DNA of 64,000 nucleotides from Embleya hyalina. Its GTDB lineage: Bacteria; Actinomycetota; Actinomycetes; Streptomycetales; Streptomycetaceae. The stretch covers positions 186,001 to 250,000 of the forward strand of contig NZ_BIFH01000026.1 of the NCBI RefSeq assembly GCF_003967355.1. Reading direction: 5' to 3'. The notes under the pieces were generated by a model. It did no database searches and was not told where the DNA came from. It saw only the letters and a program-made list of their open reading frames with translations. Numbering within the stretch: position 1 is the first letter of the stretch; each line of letters starts with the position of its first letter. This document shows, piece by piece, positions 42,593 through 50,238 of the stretch. The position numbers and the translations under genes are program-made.

Positions 42593-43462
42593 ATGCCAGG
42601 AACGCCGGACACGGGCCGCGTCGAAATCCCCACCCGCACCCTCGTACACGCGCTCGTACACGGCGACGGCAGCGTCGACACCGGGGAGCTGTACACCGTC
42701 GCGGGCGCGCTCGGCATGTCCGACCAGCAGGTGCGACTGTGCGTCAAGCGCCTGGTCGCCGAGGGCCGCTTCACCCACGAGGGACGCGGACGCAAGGCGG
42801 TGCTCAGGGCGACCGAGGATGCCCGACGCACACTCGAACCCAACGTCGAGTTCGTGCGGCACGCGTTTCGCCAGGATCGGGGCGAGGCGCCGTGGGACGG
42901 CGCGTGGCGGCTGGTCGCGTTCGCGATCCCGGAGTCCGCACGATCGGCACGCGACGCGCTGCGCGACACGATCGTGTGGCTGGGCGGCGCGGCACTGCAC
43001 GGCGGGCTGTACGCGGGCGCCAACGACTGGACCGAGCTGATCTCGGCCGAGGCACACCGCCTCGGCGTGTCCGACGCGGTCACCCAGCTCACCAGCCGAG
43101 ACCTGCGCATCGGCGCGATCGACCAACCACGGTCCCTGGCCGCCAAGTTGTGGCCACTGGACGAAATCGCCGGACGCTACGCCCGGTTGCTCGAAATCGT
43201 CCGCCCCCGCTTGGCCCGCCTGCAATCGGGCAACGACTTCACCGACGTCGAACTACTCACCATCGGCGTCGAGTTGGGCGTCGAATTCAGCCGTGCGATC
43301 GAACCGGACCCCCTCCTGCCCCCGGAACTCCTACCCACCCCATGGCCCGGCCGGCAGGCCCGCACCCTGCTCACCCAGGCCTGGTCGACACTGTCCGAAC
43401 AGGATCAAACGAACACAACGCACAGGCTGTACCGCCTGTACGAGGACCTGTCCCGCCCCTGA
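42593..43462 (+). CDS. PaaX-family transcriptional regulator
   Basis: A 289-residue regulator of the PaaX type. The winged-helix domain has IPTRTLVHALVHGDGSVDTG, then AGALGMSDQQVRLCVKRLVA and GRKAVLRATED. The middle domain has EAPWDGAWRLVAFAIPESAR, then LRDTIVWLGGAALHGGLYAG. The C-terminal PaaX domain continues to LYRLYEDLS. PaaX usually controls phenylacetate genes; none are here, so it may regulate the adjacent acetyltransferase. The ribosome binding site is weak. Confidence 0.88.
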   Translation: MPGTPDTGRVEIPTRTLVHALVHGDGSVDTGELYTVAGALGMSDQQVRLCVKRLVAEGRFTHEGRGRKAVLRATEDARRTLEPNVEFVRHAFRQDRGEAPWDGAWRLVAFAIPESARSARDALRDTIVWLGGAALHGGLYAGANDWTELISAEAHRLGVSDAVTQLTSRDLRIGAIDQPRSLAAKLWPLDEIAGRYARLLEIVRPRLARLQSGNDFTDVELLTIGVELGVEFSRAIEPDPLLPPELLPTPWPGRQARTLLTQAWSTLSEQDQTNTTHRLYRLYEDLSRP

Positions 43463-43568
43463 TCCGGCACCGAGGACGAAACCCACCACGCGCACCACAC
43501 GCTCGGTCGTACGAAGAGCCGTGCCGGGACCGGATATTCGGTGTCCGTGCGCCCCGTGAGGACGCAAG

Positions 43569-44150
43569 ATGGTGCGCATGACTCTGGCCACCCCCGTACT
43601 GCGTACCGCTCGCCTGCGGCTGCGCCCCTTCACCGACGCCGACACGGACTCCCTCTTCGCGCTGCACAGCAGCACCTACGTGATGCGCTACTGGGACTCC
43701 CCGCCGTGGACCGAACGGGCCCGCGCCGAGCGGTTCGTCGGGATGTGCCGGACGATGGCGGACGACGGCACCGGGGCCCGCGTGGCCATCGACCGTGCCT
43801 CCGATGGGGCCTTCGTCGGCTGGTGCGGTCTGACCGCATGGGACGAGGACTGTCGCAGCGCGTCGTTGGGCTACTGTCTCGGCGATGCGATGTGGGGACA
43901 CGGCTTCGCGACGGAGGCCGCGCACGCCGTGCTGCGGTGGGCGTTCGAGACGCTGGACCTGAATCGGGTTCAGGCCGAGACCGATACGCGCAACGTGGCA
44001 TCCGCCCGGGTCCTGGAAAAGATGGGATTCGTGCGGGAAGGCACGCTGCGGGAGGACTGCGTCGTGAACGGCGAGGTATCCGACTCGTGGGTGTTCGGGT
44101 TGCTCAGGCGGGAGTGGCAGCCGTCGGCTGTGCCGGATCCGGTCGCGTAG
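43569..44150 (+). CDS. GNAT acetyltransferase (RimJ/RimL-like)
   Basis: A 193-residue protein. Start text LATPVLRTARLRLRPFTDAD is typical for the RimJ/RimL branch; GYCLGDAMWGHGFATEAAHA holds the acetyl-CoA loop, and LNRVQAETDTRNVASARVLE, then MGFVREGTLRE complete the family pattern. A second ATG at 43578 is possible. The target could be a protein N-terminus or small amine. It is monocistronic. Confidence 0.92.
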   Translation: MVRMTLATPVLRTARLRLRPFTDADTDSLFALHSSTYVMRYWDSPPWTERARAERFVGMCRTMADDGTGARVAIDRASDGAFVGWCGLTAWDEDCRSASLGYCLGDAMWGHGFATEAAHAVLRWAFETLDLNRVQAETDTRNVASARVLEKMGFVREGTLREDCVVNGEVSDSWVFGLLRREWQPSAVPDPVA

Positions 44151-44172
44151 TTCACGTCGACGGCCCGGGCCG

Positions 44173-44391
44173 CGGGCAATCGGCGTGACCGCCGCGCGGG
44201 TGGCGATCGCCCGGACCCGGGCGAAGTCGCGCGCCGTACACCCGATCATCGGCGCCCGCTCGGTCGAGCAACCGCGCGACAACCTCGGCGCCGCGAACGT
44301 GGTGTTGCCCGAGCACGCGCTCGGCCGGTTGAACGCGGCGACCGAGTCCGCCGCCGGATTCCCGACCGACTTCGTCGCGTCCCCGATCTCG
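44173..44391 (+). pseudogene. Aldo/keto reductase C-terminal remnant
   Basis: Only the last 70 residues of an aldo-keto reductase survive: RAIGVTAARVAIARTRAKSR, then HPIIGARSVEQPRDNLGAAN, then PEHALGRLNAATESAAGFPTD. These match the family's C-terminal helix and cofactor segment. The barrel before it is missing and no stop separates it from the SDR remnant that follows in the same frame; a deletion probably fused both. Confidence 0.8.
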
Positions 44392-44960
44392 CTCGTCACC
44401 GGAGCCAATCGCGGCATCGGCCACGAGGCGGCCCGCCGACTGGGCCTGCACCGTGCCGGTCGGCGCGCGCTCCGAGGACGCCGCCGAGACCGCCGCGCGC
44501 GAACTGCGCGCGGCGAGCCCGGCCGCCCTTCCCCTGCTCCTGGACGTGACCGACGCGGTCGGCGTGCGGCGCGCCGCCGCCGAGGTCGAGCGGCGTTTCG
44601 GCGTACTCGACGCGCTGGTCGACAGCACGGAGATCACCTACGACACCCGGCAACGCGCCGTCACCGCCCACCCGGACGTGGTGGCCAAGGCGACCGACAC
44701 CAATCCGTACGGGCCGTGGCGCACGACACAGGCGTTCCTGCCCCCGCTGCGCCGCTCGGCGCACCCGCGCATCGTCGACGTGAGCAGCGCGGCCGCGTCC
44801 CCGACCGACATGGGTGGCGGCACCCCCATCGACATGGGCTGCCCGGGCGGCCGCCCGATCGAAGCCGGCGCGAAGGGCATCGTCCGGGCCGCCACCCTCC
44901 CCGACTCGGTCCCCACGGGCGCCTTCTTCCGCGACACCCACCCCCTGCCCCGGCAGAACG
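44392..44960 (+). pseudogene. SDR remnant: frameshift and loss of the active-site region
   Basis: It starts with ISLVTGANRGIGHEAARRLG in the frame of the AKR remnant, then shifts near 44448 to the frame reading VPVGARSEDAAETAARELRA. It continues through YGPWRTTQAFLPPLRRSAHP and VDVSSAAASPTDMGGG, then jumps to GRPIEAGAKGIV. The segment with Tyr-x-x-x-Lys is gone, apparently by deletion between two GACATGGG copies (44807 and 44831). The N of the NAG motif is also lost (VDSTEI). It cannot be a working dehydrogenase. Confidence 0.85.
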
Positions 44961-45136
44961 TCGCCGAACGCGCCCACCGCTCCGACACCGGCGCGGGACA
45001 GCGTCGGCCGACGACTCGGTCCGATCGGCGTGCGCGTCGAACGTGCGGGCTCCGGTGTGCCGGGCCTCCCGTGCACGAGAATCCACCCGCGGCCGTGCAA
45101 CCATCGAGGCCGTGAGGCCCGGGTGCAGAGGGAGTA

Positions 45137-46525
45137 GTGGTCGTGGACGTCGAGCAGTTCGCCGTGGTGCTCGGGGAGCGGATGGGGCGCCCTCGACGCA
45201 ACGAGCGCCGGTCCCGTGGTGAACGGTTGTCCGACGCGCTGCGCGACCTGGTCGAGGGCGGCGAGTTGCTGGCCGAGACCCGCCTGCCGTCCGAGCGCGC
45301 GCTCGCCGACGCCCTCGGGTTCAGCCGGGGCACCGTCGCGACCGCCTATCTCTCGCTGCACCGGATCGGCCTGGTCGAGCGCCGCCACGGCAGCGGGTCC
45401 TACGTGCGCGCCGGCGGCCGGCCGACCTTCGCCCGCTGGCTGCGCGAGGGCACCATCGTCGTCGACCTGGCCAAGGCCGCCGTCCCCGACACCTCGCTCC
45501 TGCCGCACACCGCGCTGCGGGTCGAGGACCTGCTCGACTCCCGTCCCCCGGACGGCTACGGGCCGACCGGAGACCCGCGGCTGCGCGAGCTGATCGCGGC
45601 GCACGAGTTGCCCGCCGGCTTCAGCGCCGACGACGTCGTGGTGACCTCCGGGGCGCAGCAGGCGATCCATTTGATCGCCGACGCGCTGCTCGTACCCGGC
45701 GACCGGGTCCTGGTCGAGCCGACCACGTATCCCGGGATGCTCGCGGCGGTGTACCGCTTCGGCGCCGAGGCGATCCCGGTCCCGGGCGACCGCCACGGCT
45801 TCGACCCGGAGGCGCTGCGCGCGGCGATCCGCCGGTACCGGCCCGCCTACGTGTTCTCGCTGCCGGTGCACAACCCGACCGGCGCGGTGGTCTCGGCCCG
45901 ACGGGCGAAGGCGATCGCCCGGGTCGCCGCCGAGGAGGGCGGGCTCCTGGTCGAGGACCGCACGCTCGCGAGCCTGGCCGACGGGCCGGTGGCCTCGGCG
46001 GTCGAGCACGTGTCGGACCGTACGGTCTGCCTGGGCTCGTTGTCCAAGACCACGTGGGGCGGCCTGCGCCTGGGCTGGATCGCCGCGCCCCCGGGCGTGC
46101 GCTCGCTCCTCGTGGAGGCCAAACAACGCACCGACCTGGCCACCTCGACCCTGGACCAACAGCTGGCGATCCACCTGCTGCGCGACCCGGGCCGCCCGGC
46201 CCGGGTCGGCGCGTGGTTCGCCGATCTGACCCGGCGCCGCGACCACTTCACCGCCGAACTCGCCGAGCGCCTGCCCGACTGGGAGTGGACGACGCCGCGC
46301 GGCGGCCTGTCCCTGTGGGCCCGACTGCCCGGCGTGGACGGCGAGGACTTCGTCGCCACCGCCCTGCGCCACGGCGTCGCGGTCTCCCCCGGCGCGGTCT
46401 TCGCCCCCGCACCGCACACCGCCGGCGACCGCATCCGCCTCGGCTACGCCTGGCCCGAACCGGTCCTGTCCCAGGCGGTGGACCTCCTCGAAGCCGCCTG
46501 GCGCGAGACCCCGAAGAAGGCCTGA
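45137..46525 (+). CDS. MocR-type regulator (GntR HTH fused to aminotransferase)
   Basis: A 462-residue fusion. Residues about 20-95 are a GntR winged helix: LSDALRDLVEGGELLAETRL, then LADALGFSRGTVATAYLSL, then RHGSGSYV. Residues about 110-460 are a fold-type I aminotransferase domain, with YGPTGDPRLRELIA, LPVHNPTGAV and the PLP lysine Lys304 in GSLSKTTWGGLRLGW. Such proteins sense PLP or amino compounds. A later GTG at 45143 has a better ribosome binding distance. The fold-type IV aminotransferase gene downstream, past a 25-bp palindrome, is the probable target. Confidence 0.92.
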   Translation: MVVDVEQFAVVLGERMGRPRRNERRSRGERLSDALRDLVEGGELLAETRLPSERALADALGFSRGTVATAYLSLHRIGLVERRHGSGSYVRAGGRPTFARWLREGTIVVDLAKAAVPDTSLLPHTALRVEDLLDSRPPDGYGPTGDPRLRELIAAHELPAGFSADDVVVTSGAQQAIHLIADALLVPGDRVLVEPTTYPGMLAAVYRFGAEAIPVPGDRHGFDPEALRAAIRRYRPAYVFSLPVHNPTGAVVSARRAKAIARVAAEEGGLLVEDRTLASLADGPVASAVEHVSDRTVCLGSLSKTTWGGLRLGWIAAPPGVRSLLVEAKQRTDLATSTLDQQLAIHLLRDPGRPARVGAWFADLTRRRDHFTAELAERLPDWEWTTPRGGLSLWARLPGVDGEDFVATALRHGVAVSPGAVFAPAPHTAGDRIRLGYAWPEPVLSQAVDLLEAAWRETPKKA

Positions 46526-46663
46526 CCCACCCCCGCCCCTCCGGCGCCGCACGGGCCACGAACGCCCGTACCCCCGGCGCTTCTTCGGCCTGCCCAGGAT
46601 CGAATCGGCGCCGGCCCGTCCGATCCGTGAACACCCCCTAGTGGACCAATATCGATGCGACTA

Positions 46664-46688
46664 ATGTGCCACTTGGCAAGTGGCACAT
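46664..46688. promoter_or_regulatory. Perfect 25-bp palindrome with GTGCCACTTG / CAAGTGGCAC arms
   Basis: Twelve-base arms around a central G, lying 95 bases upstream of the aminotransferase start and 138 bases after the mocR stop. GTGGACCAAT at 46641 and its inverse ATGATCCACTT near 46702 flank it. It may be the binding region of the MocR protein or of a TetR protein with the same core. Confidence 0.65.
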
Positions 46689-46782
46689 CGACACACTCGC
46701 CAATGATCCACTTTCTCGGGCAGCGAATCGAACCGCATCGAGTCGACCCGAGTCGAGTCGAGCGACCACGGTGGGAGCAGCG

Positions 46783-47700
46783 ATGGCACTGATCGAAGCG
46801 GACCGGATCTGGATGAACGGCGCGCTCGTGCCGTGGGCCGACGCCAAGGTGCACGTACTCAGCAACGGCCTGCACTACGGCACGGGCGTGCTCGAAGGCA
46901 CCCGCGCGCACGCCACCCCGCGCGGCCCCGCCGTGTTCCGCCTGGACGACCACCTGCGCCGGTTCCGGGAGAGCGCGCACATCCTGGGCTTCGAACCGCC
47001 CTACGACTCGGCCGCACTGCGTGCCGCGACGCTGGAACTGATCGCGGCCAACGGGCACGACGAGTGCTACCTGCGCCACCTCGCGCACCTGGGCTACGGC
47101 GAGATGGGACCGGGCTTTCACCCCGGACTGCCGGTCGAGGTGAGCATCGCGGGCTGGGAGTGGCACACCTACCTCGGCGACGGCGCCGAGCGCGGCATCC
47201 GGCTCGCCACGAGTTCGTGGCGGCGCAACGACCCCAACGCGATGCCGCCGGCGGCCAAGGCCACGGCCGGCTACCTCAACTCGGCGCTGGCCAAGACCGC
47301 CGCGCTGCGCGCCGGTTACGACGACGCGCTGCTGTTGAACGCGGACGGGTACGTCGGCGAGTGCAGCGCGGCCAACGTGTTCGCGATCCGCGAGGGCGTG
47401 CTCTGCACTCCGCCGCCGAGCGCCGGCGCGCTGCGCGGGATCACCCAGGACACCGTGCTCACCCTCGCCCGCGACCTGGGCATCGAGGTGCGGGTGCGGA
47501 ACCTGCTGCGGACCGATCTGTACACCGCCGAGGAGGTGTTCGTCACCGGCACCGCCGCCGGCGTGATCCCGGTGGCGTCGCTGGACGACCGCGAGGTGGG
47601 CAGCGGTCCGATCACCCGCAAGCTCCGAGCGGCGTACACCGCGGCGGTCACCGGAAGGGACGAGCGATACGAGCACTGGCTCACCCTCGTGGACCAGTGA
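46783..47700 (+). CDS. Branched-chain-aminotransferase-like fold-type IV PLP enzyme
   Basis: A 305-residue enzyme. It starts with ADRIWMNGALVPWADAKVHV and SNGLHYGTGVLEGTRAH, typical of IlvE-type proteins. The PLP lysine is Lys159 (PPAAKATAGYLNSALAK), the Glu side of PLP is in LNADGYVGECSAANVFAI. The text AGALRGITQDTVLTLARDLG and VFVTGTAAGVIPV also fit. It transfers the amino group of Leu, Ile, Val or a related compound. GGGAG 6-10 bases upstream supports ATG 46783. The MocR gene upstream suggests specialised metabolism rather than house-keeping. Confidence 0.9.
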   Translation: MALIEADRIWMNGALVPWADAKVHVLSNGLHYGTGVLEGTRAHATPRGPAVFRLDDHLRRFRESAHILGFEPPYDSAALRAATLELIAANGHDECYLRHLAHLGYGEMGPGFHPGLPVEVSIAGWEWHTYLGDGAERGIRLATSSWRRNDPNAMPPAAKATAGYLNSALAKTAALRAGYDDALLLNADGYVGECSAANVFAIREGVLCTPPPSAGALRGITQDTVLTLARDLGIEVRVRNLLRTDLYTAEEVFVTGTAAGVIPVASLDDREVGSGPITRKLRAAYTAAVTGRDERYEHWLTLVDQ

Positions 47701-47755
47701 CGGCGGCCGAACGGGTCGCGGCCGGCGACGGACGCGCGCCAAACAGCCTAAATAT

Positions 47756-47766
47756 CACATGATGTG
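47756..47766. promoter_or_regulatory. Palindrome CACAT-G-ATGTG in AT-rich text before the His-rich gene
   Basis: An 11-bp perfect inverted repeat within AAATATCACATGATGTGCAT, 58 bases before the start of the small secreted protein. It is one of the few AT-rich spots in the window and likely marks its promoter or operator. Confidence 0.4.
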
Positions 47767-47823
47767 CATTTTTTAGGATATTGGCAGCTCGCCCTACTCA
47801 CGCACACTCCTTGGGAGATGACC

Positions 47824-48027
47824 ATGCGTATCCGTACCACCCTGGTCGCCGTCGCCGGCGCCGCTCTGTTCGCCTTCGCCGGCGCCGGGACCGCCCAGGC
47901 CCACGAAAGCGGCGTCGAGGTCGACCACACCACCGTCTCCGGCGTACTCATCGCGAACGGCTGCGGTCACCACGGCGGCAAGCTCGCCGCGTTCCACGTC
48001 GAGGACACGCACGTCTCGATCCACTGA
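47824..48027 (+). CDS. Small secreted His-rich protein (67 aa)
   Basis: The start is MRIRTTLVAVAGAALFAFAG, a signal peptide with cleavage likely at AQA-HES near residue 26. The mature part of about 41 residues has seven His and one Cys, e.g. GCGHHGGKLAAFHVEDTHVS. This suggests metal binding outside the cell. It does not match chaplins. GGGAG 7-11 bases before the ATG at 47824 was decisive over the ATG two codons earlier. A terminator hairpin follows. I know no family for it. Confidence 0.8.
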   Translation: MRIRTTLVAVAGAALFAFAGAGTAQAHESGVEVDHTTVSGVLIANGCGHHGGKLAAFHVEDTHVSIH

Positions 48028-48049
48028 CGTACGCCCGCAGCGAACGCGG

Positions 48050-48088
48050 AAAGCGGCCCGTCCACCCCCGGGGTGGGCGGGCCGCTTT
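48050..48088. terminator. Strong hairpin after the small secreted protein gene
   Basis: AAAGCGGCCCG...CCACCCC pairs with GGGGTGG...CGGGCCGCTTT with a single mismatch and a short loop. It lies 23 bases after the stop. Confidence 0.85.
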
Positions 48089-48154
48089 GCTGTGTACGGT
48101 GCACAAGGGCCGGCGACGGCCCCAGGGCATCGACGCATCCCGGTCGCCCGCGCC

Positions 48155-48185
48155 TTGACTTCAAGTCGACTTGAAGTCCTACGGT
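48155..48185 (+). promoter_or_regulatory. MerR-type promoter: 22-bp palindrome inside a 19-bp spacer
   Basis: TTGACT (48155-48160) and TACGGT (48180-48185) are separated by exactly 19 bp, the overlong spacer typical for MerR-activated promoters. A perfect 22-bp palindrome with arms GACTTCAAGTC / GACTTGAAGTC (48157-48178) fills it. It points to the ABC exporter genes. No merR gene is found within the window. Confidence 0.82.
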
Positions 48186-48277
48186 TCGAACCGAAGTCTC
48201 CACGGTTTCGACGTGTCGCCTGGGCACCGTCGCCGGCCCGCGTCCGGCATCTTGGACCACTCACGGGGAGATCCGCC

Positions 48278-48511
48278 ATGCACAGCCCGCCGTCCACCGA
48301 CGTCCACCCGCACCACCACCCGGCCGTCGCGCGCAATACGATCGACCGTCCCGGCCACGGGCACTACCGTCGGGACCAGGACCCGCCCCGACGACGAGCG
48401 CCCGACCCGTACCCCGGACCGGCGCTCCGCACGAACCCCCGCCCGAGGCCGCTCCCCACCGGCGCCTCCTGTCGGCCGCGCTCCTCCGACCCGAAGAGGA
48501 CATCGTGCTGA
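48278..48511 (+). CDS. Possible His/Pro/Arg-rich leader ORF (77 aa) overlapping the exporter start
   Basis: An ATG at 48278 has GGGGAG 8-13 bases upstream and lies behind the MerR-type promoter. The peptide starts MHSPPSTDVHPHHHPAVARN and becomes Pro/Arg-rich. It ends 7 bases into the first ABC gene, so it could couple translation. The tail looks like ordinary GC-rich noise, so coding is unproven. Confidence 0.35.
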   Translation: MHSPPSTDVHPHHHPAVARNTIDRPGHGHYRRDQDPPRRRAPDPYPGPALRTNPRPRPLPTGASCRPRSSDPKRTSC

Positions 48512-50238
48512 TCCGACTGCTGCGCGCACATCTGCGCCCCTACGCCAAGCCGATCGGCCTGGTGGTACTCCTGCAACTGATCCAGACCCTCGCCACCCTG
48601 TATCTGCCGACCCTCAACGCCGACCTGATCAACCACGGCGTGGTCGAGGGCGACACCGGCTACATCCTGCGCGTCGGCGGCGCGATGATCGGCGTCACCC
48701 TGGTCCAGATCGTCTGCGCCGCGATAGCCGTGTACTTCGGTGCCCGCATCGCCATGGGCGTCGGCCGCGACATCCGCTCCGCCGTGTTCGACCGGGTGCA
48801 GACCTTCTCCGCGCGCGAGGTCGGCCGCTTCGGCGCCCCGTCGTTGATCACCCGCACCACCAACGACGTGCAACAGGTCCAGATGCTGGCGCTGTTGACG
48901 CTGACCCTGATGGTGTCCGCGCCGATCATGTGCTTCGGCGGCATCCTGATGGCGGTCAACCAGGACGTCCCGATGTCCCTGCTGTTCCTGCTGATCGTGC
49001 CGGTGCTGATCCTGGCCGTGGGTTGGATCGTACGGGCGATGCCGCCGCTGTTTCGCACGCTGCAGGGCCGGATCGACAACGTGAACCGGATCATGCGCGA
49101 GCAGATCACCGGGATCCGGGTGATCCGCGCGTTCGGCCGCGACGGCCACGAACAGGCCCGCTACGCGGACGCCAACGCGGACATTCGCGACGTGTCGCTG
49201 TCCGTCGGCCGGCTGATGGCGTTCATGTATCCGTCGGTCCTGCTGGTGTGGGAGACCTCGGCGATCGTCATCGTGTGGATCGGCGGACACCGAATCGGCG
49301 ACGGGTCGATGGACATCGGCGCGCTGGTCGCCTTCCTCAGCTACCTGATGCAGATCCTGACCTCGGTCATGATGGCCACCTTCATGACCATGATGATCCC
49401 GCGCGCGGCGGTGTGCGCCGACCGGATCACCGAGGTCCTGGACACCGAGACCAGCCTGACCGTGTCGAAGGCACCGGTGACCGCGCTGCACGCGCACGGC
49501 CGGCTCGAACTGCGCGACGTGAGCTTTTGCTACCCGGGCGCGGAGGAACCGGTACTGCGCGGCATCGACCTGATCGCCCGGCCCGGCGAGACCACCGCGG
49601 TGATCGGCAGCACCGGCGCGGGCAAGACCACCCTGCTCGGCCTGATTCCGCGCCTGCTCGACGTGACCGGCGGCTCGGTGCTGATCGGCGGCGTGGACAC
49701 CCGCGAGATCGAAGCCGGGCTGCTGTCGCGCACGGTGGGCCTGGTCCCGCAGAAGCCGTACCTGTTCTCCGGCACCGTCGCCTCCAACCTGCGCTACGGC
49801 AATCCGGACGCCACCGACGAGGAGTTGTGGCGGGCCCTGGAGATCGCCCAGGCCCGCGACTTCGTCGAGGCCCTGCCCGAGCGGTTGCACGCGCCGATCG
49901 CCCAGGGCGGCGGCAACGTCTCCGGCGGCCAGCGGCAGCGCCTGGCGATCGCCCGGCTGTTGGTGGTCAAACCGGAGATCTACCTGTTCGACGACTCGTT
50001 CTCCGCGCTCGACTACGCCACCGACGCGGCGTTGCGCGCGGCGCTGCTCGCGGAAACCGCCGAGGCCACCGTGGTGATCGTGGCCCAGCGGGTGGCCACC
50101 ATCCGGCACGCGGACCGGATCGTGGTGCTGGACGAGGGCCGTGTCGTCGGCACCGGCACCCACACCGAGTTGATGGCCGACAACGACACCTACCGCGAGA
50201 TCGTGCTGTCCCAGCTCACCGAGGAGGAGGCGGCGTGA
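48505..50238 (+). CDS. ABC exporter subunit 1 (half transporter with degenerate NBD)
   Basis: A 577-residue half transporter. Six spans cover about residues 20-310. The NBD has Walker A GSTGAGKTT near 367, signature VSGGQRQR, and Walker B YLFDDSF, where the catalytic Glu is replaced by Asp. The switch His is Gln (IVAQRV). So this site is likely the degenerate one of a heterodimer. The GTG at 48505 has GAGGA upstream. The second half overlaps its stop (GTGA). The pair probably exports drugs or lipids, perhaps induced by a MerR protein. Confidence 0.94.
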   Translation: MLIRLLRAHLRPYAKPIGLVVLLQLIQTLATLYLPTLNADLINHGVVEGDTGYILRVGGAMIGVTLVQIVCAAIAVYFGARIAMGVGRDIRSAVFDRVQTFSAREVGRFGAPSLITRTTNDVQQVQMLALLTLTLMVSAPIMCFGGILMAVNQDVPMSLLFLLIVPVLILAVGWIVRAMPPLFRTLQGRIDNVNRIMREQITGIRVIRAFGRDGHEQARYADANADIRDVSLSVGRLMAFMYPSVLLVWETSAIVIVWIGGHRIGDGSMDIGALVAFLSYLMQILTSVMMATFMTMMIPRAAVCADRITEVLDTETSLTVSKAPVTALHAHGRLELRDVSFCYPGAEEPVLRGIDLIARPGETTAVIGSTGAGKTTLLGLIPRLLDVTGGSVLIGGVDTREIEAGLLSRTVGLVPQKPYLFSGTVASNLRYGNPDATDEELWRALEIAQARDFVEALPERLHAPIAQGGGNVSGGQRQRLAIARLLVVKPEIYLFDDSFSALDYATDAALRAALLAETAEATVVIVAQRVATIRHADRIVVLDEGRVVGTGTHTELMADNDTYREIVLSQLTEEEAA

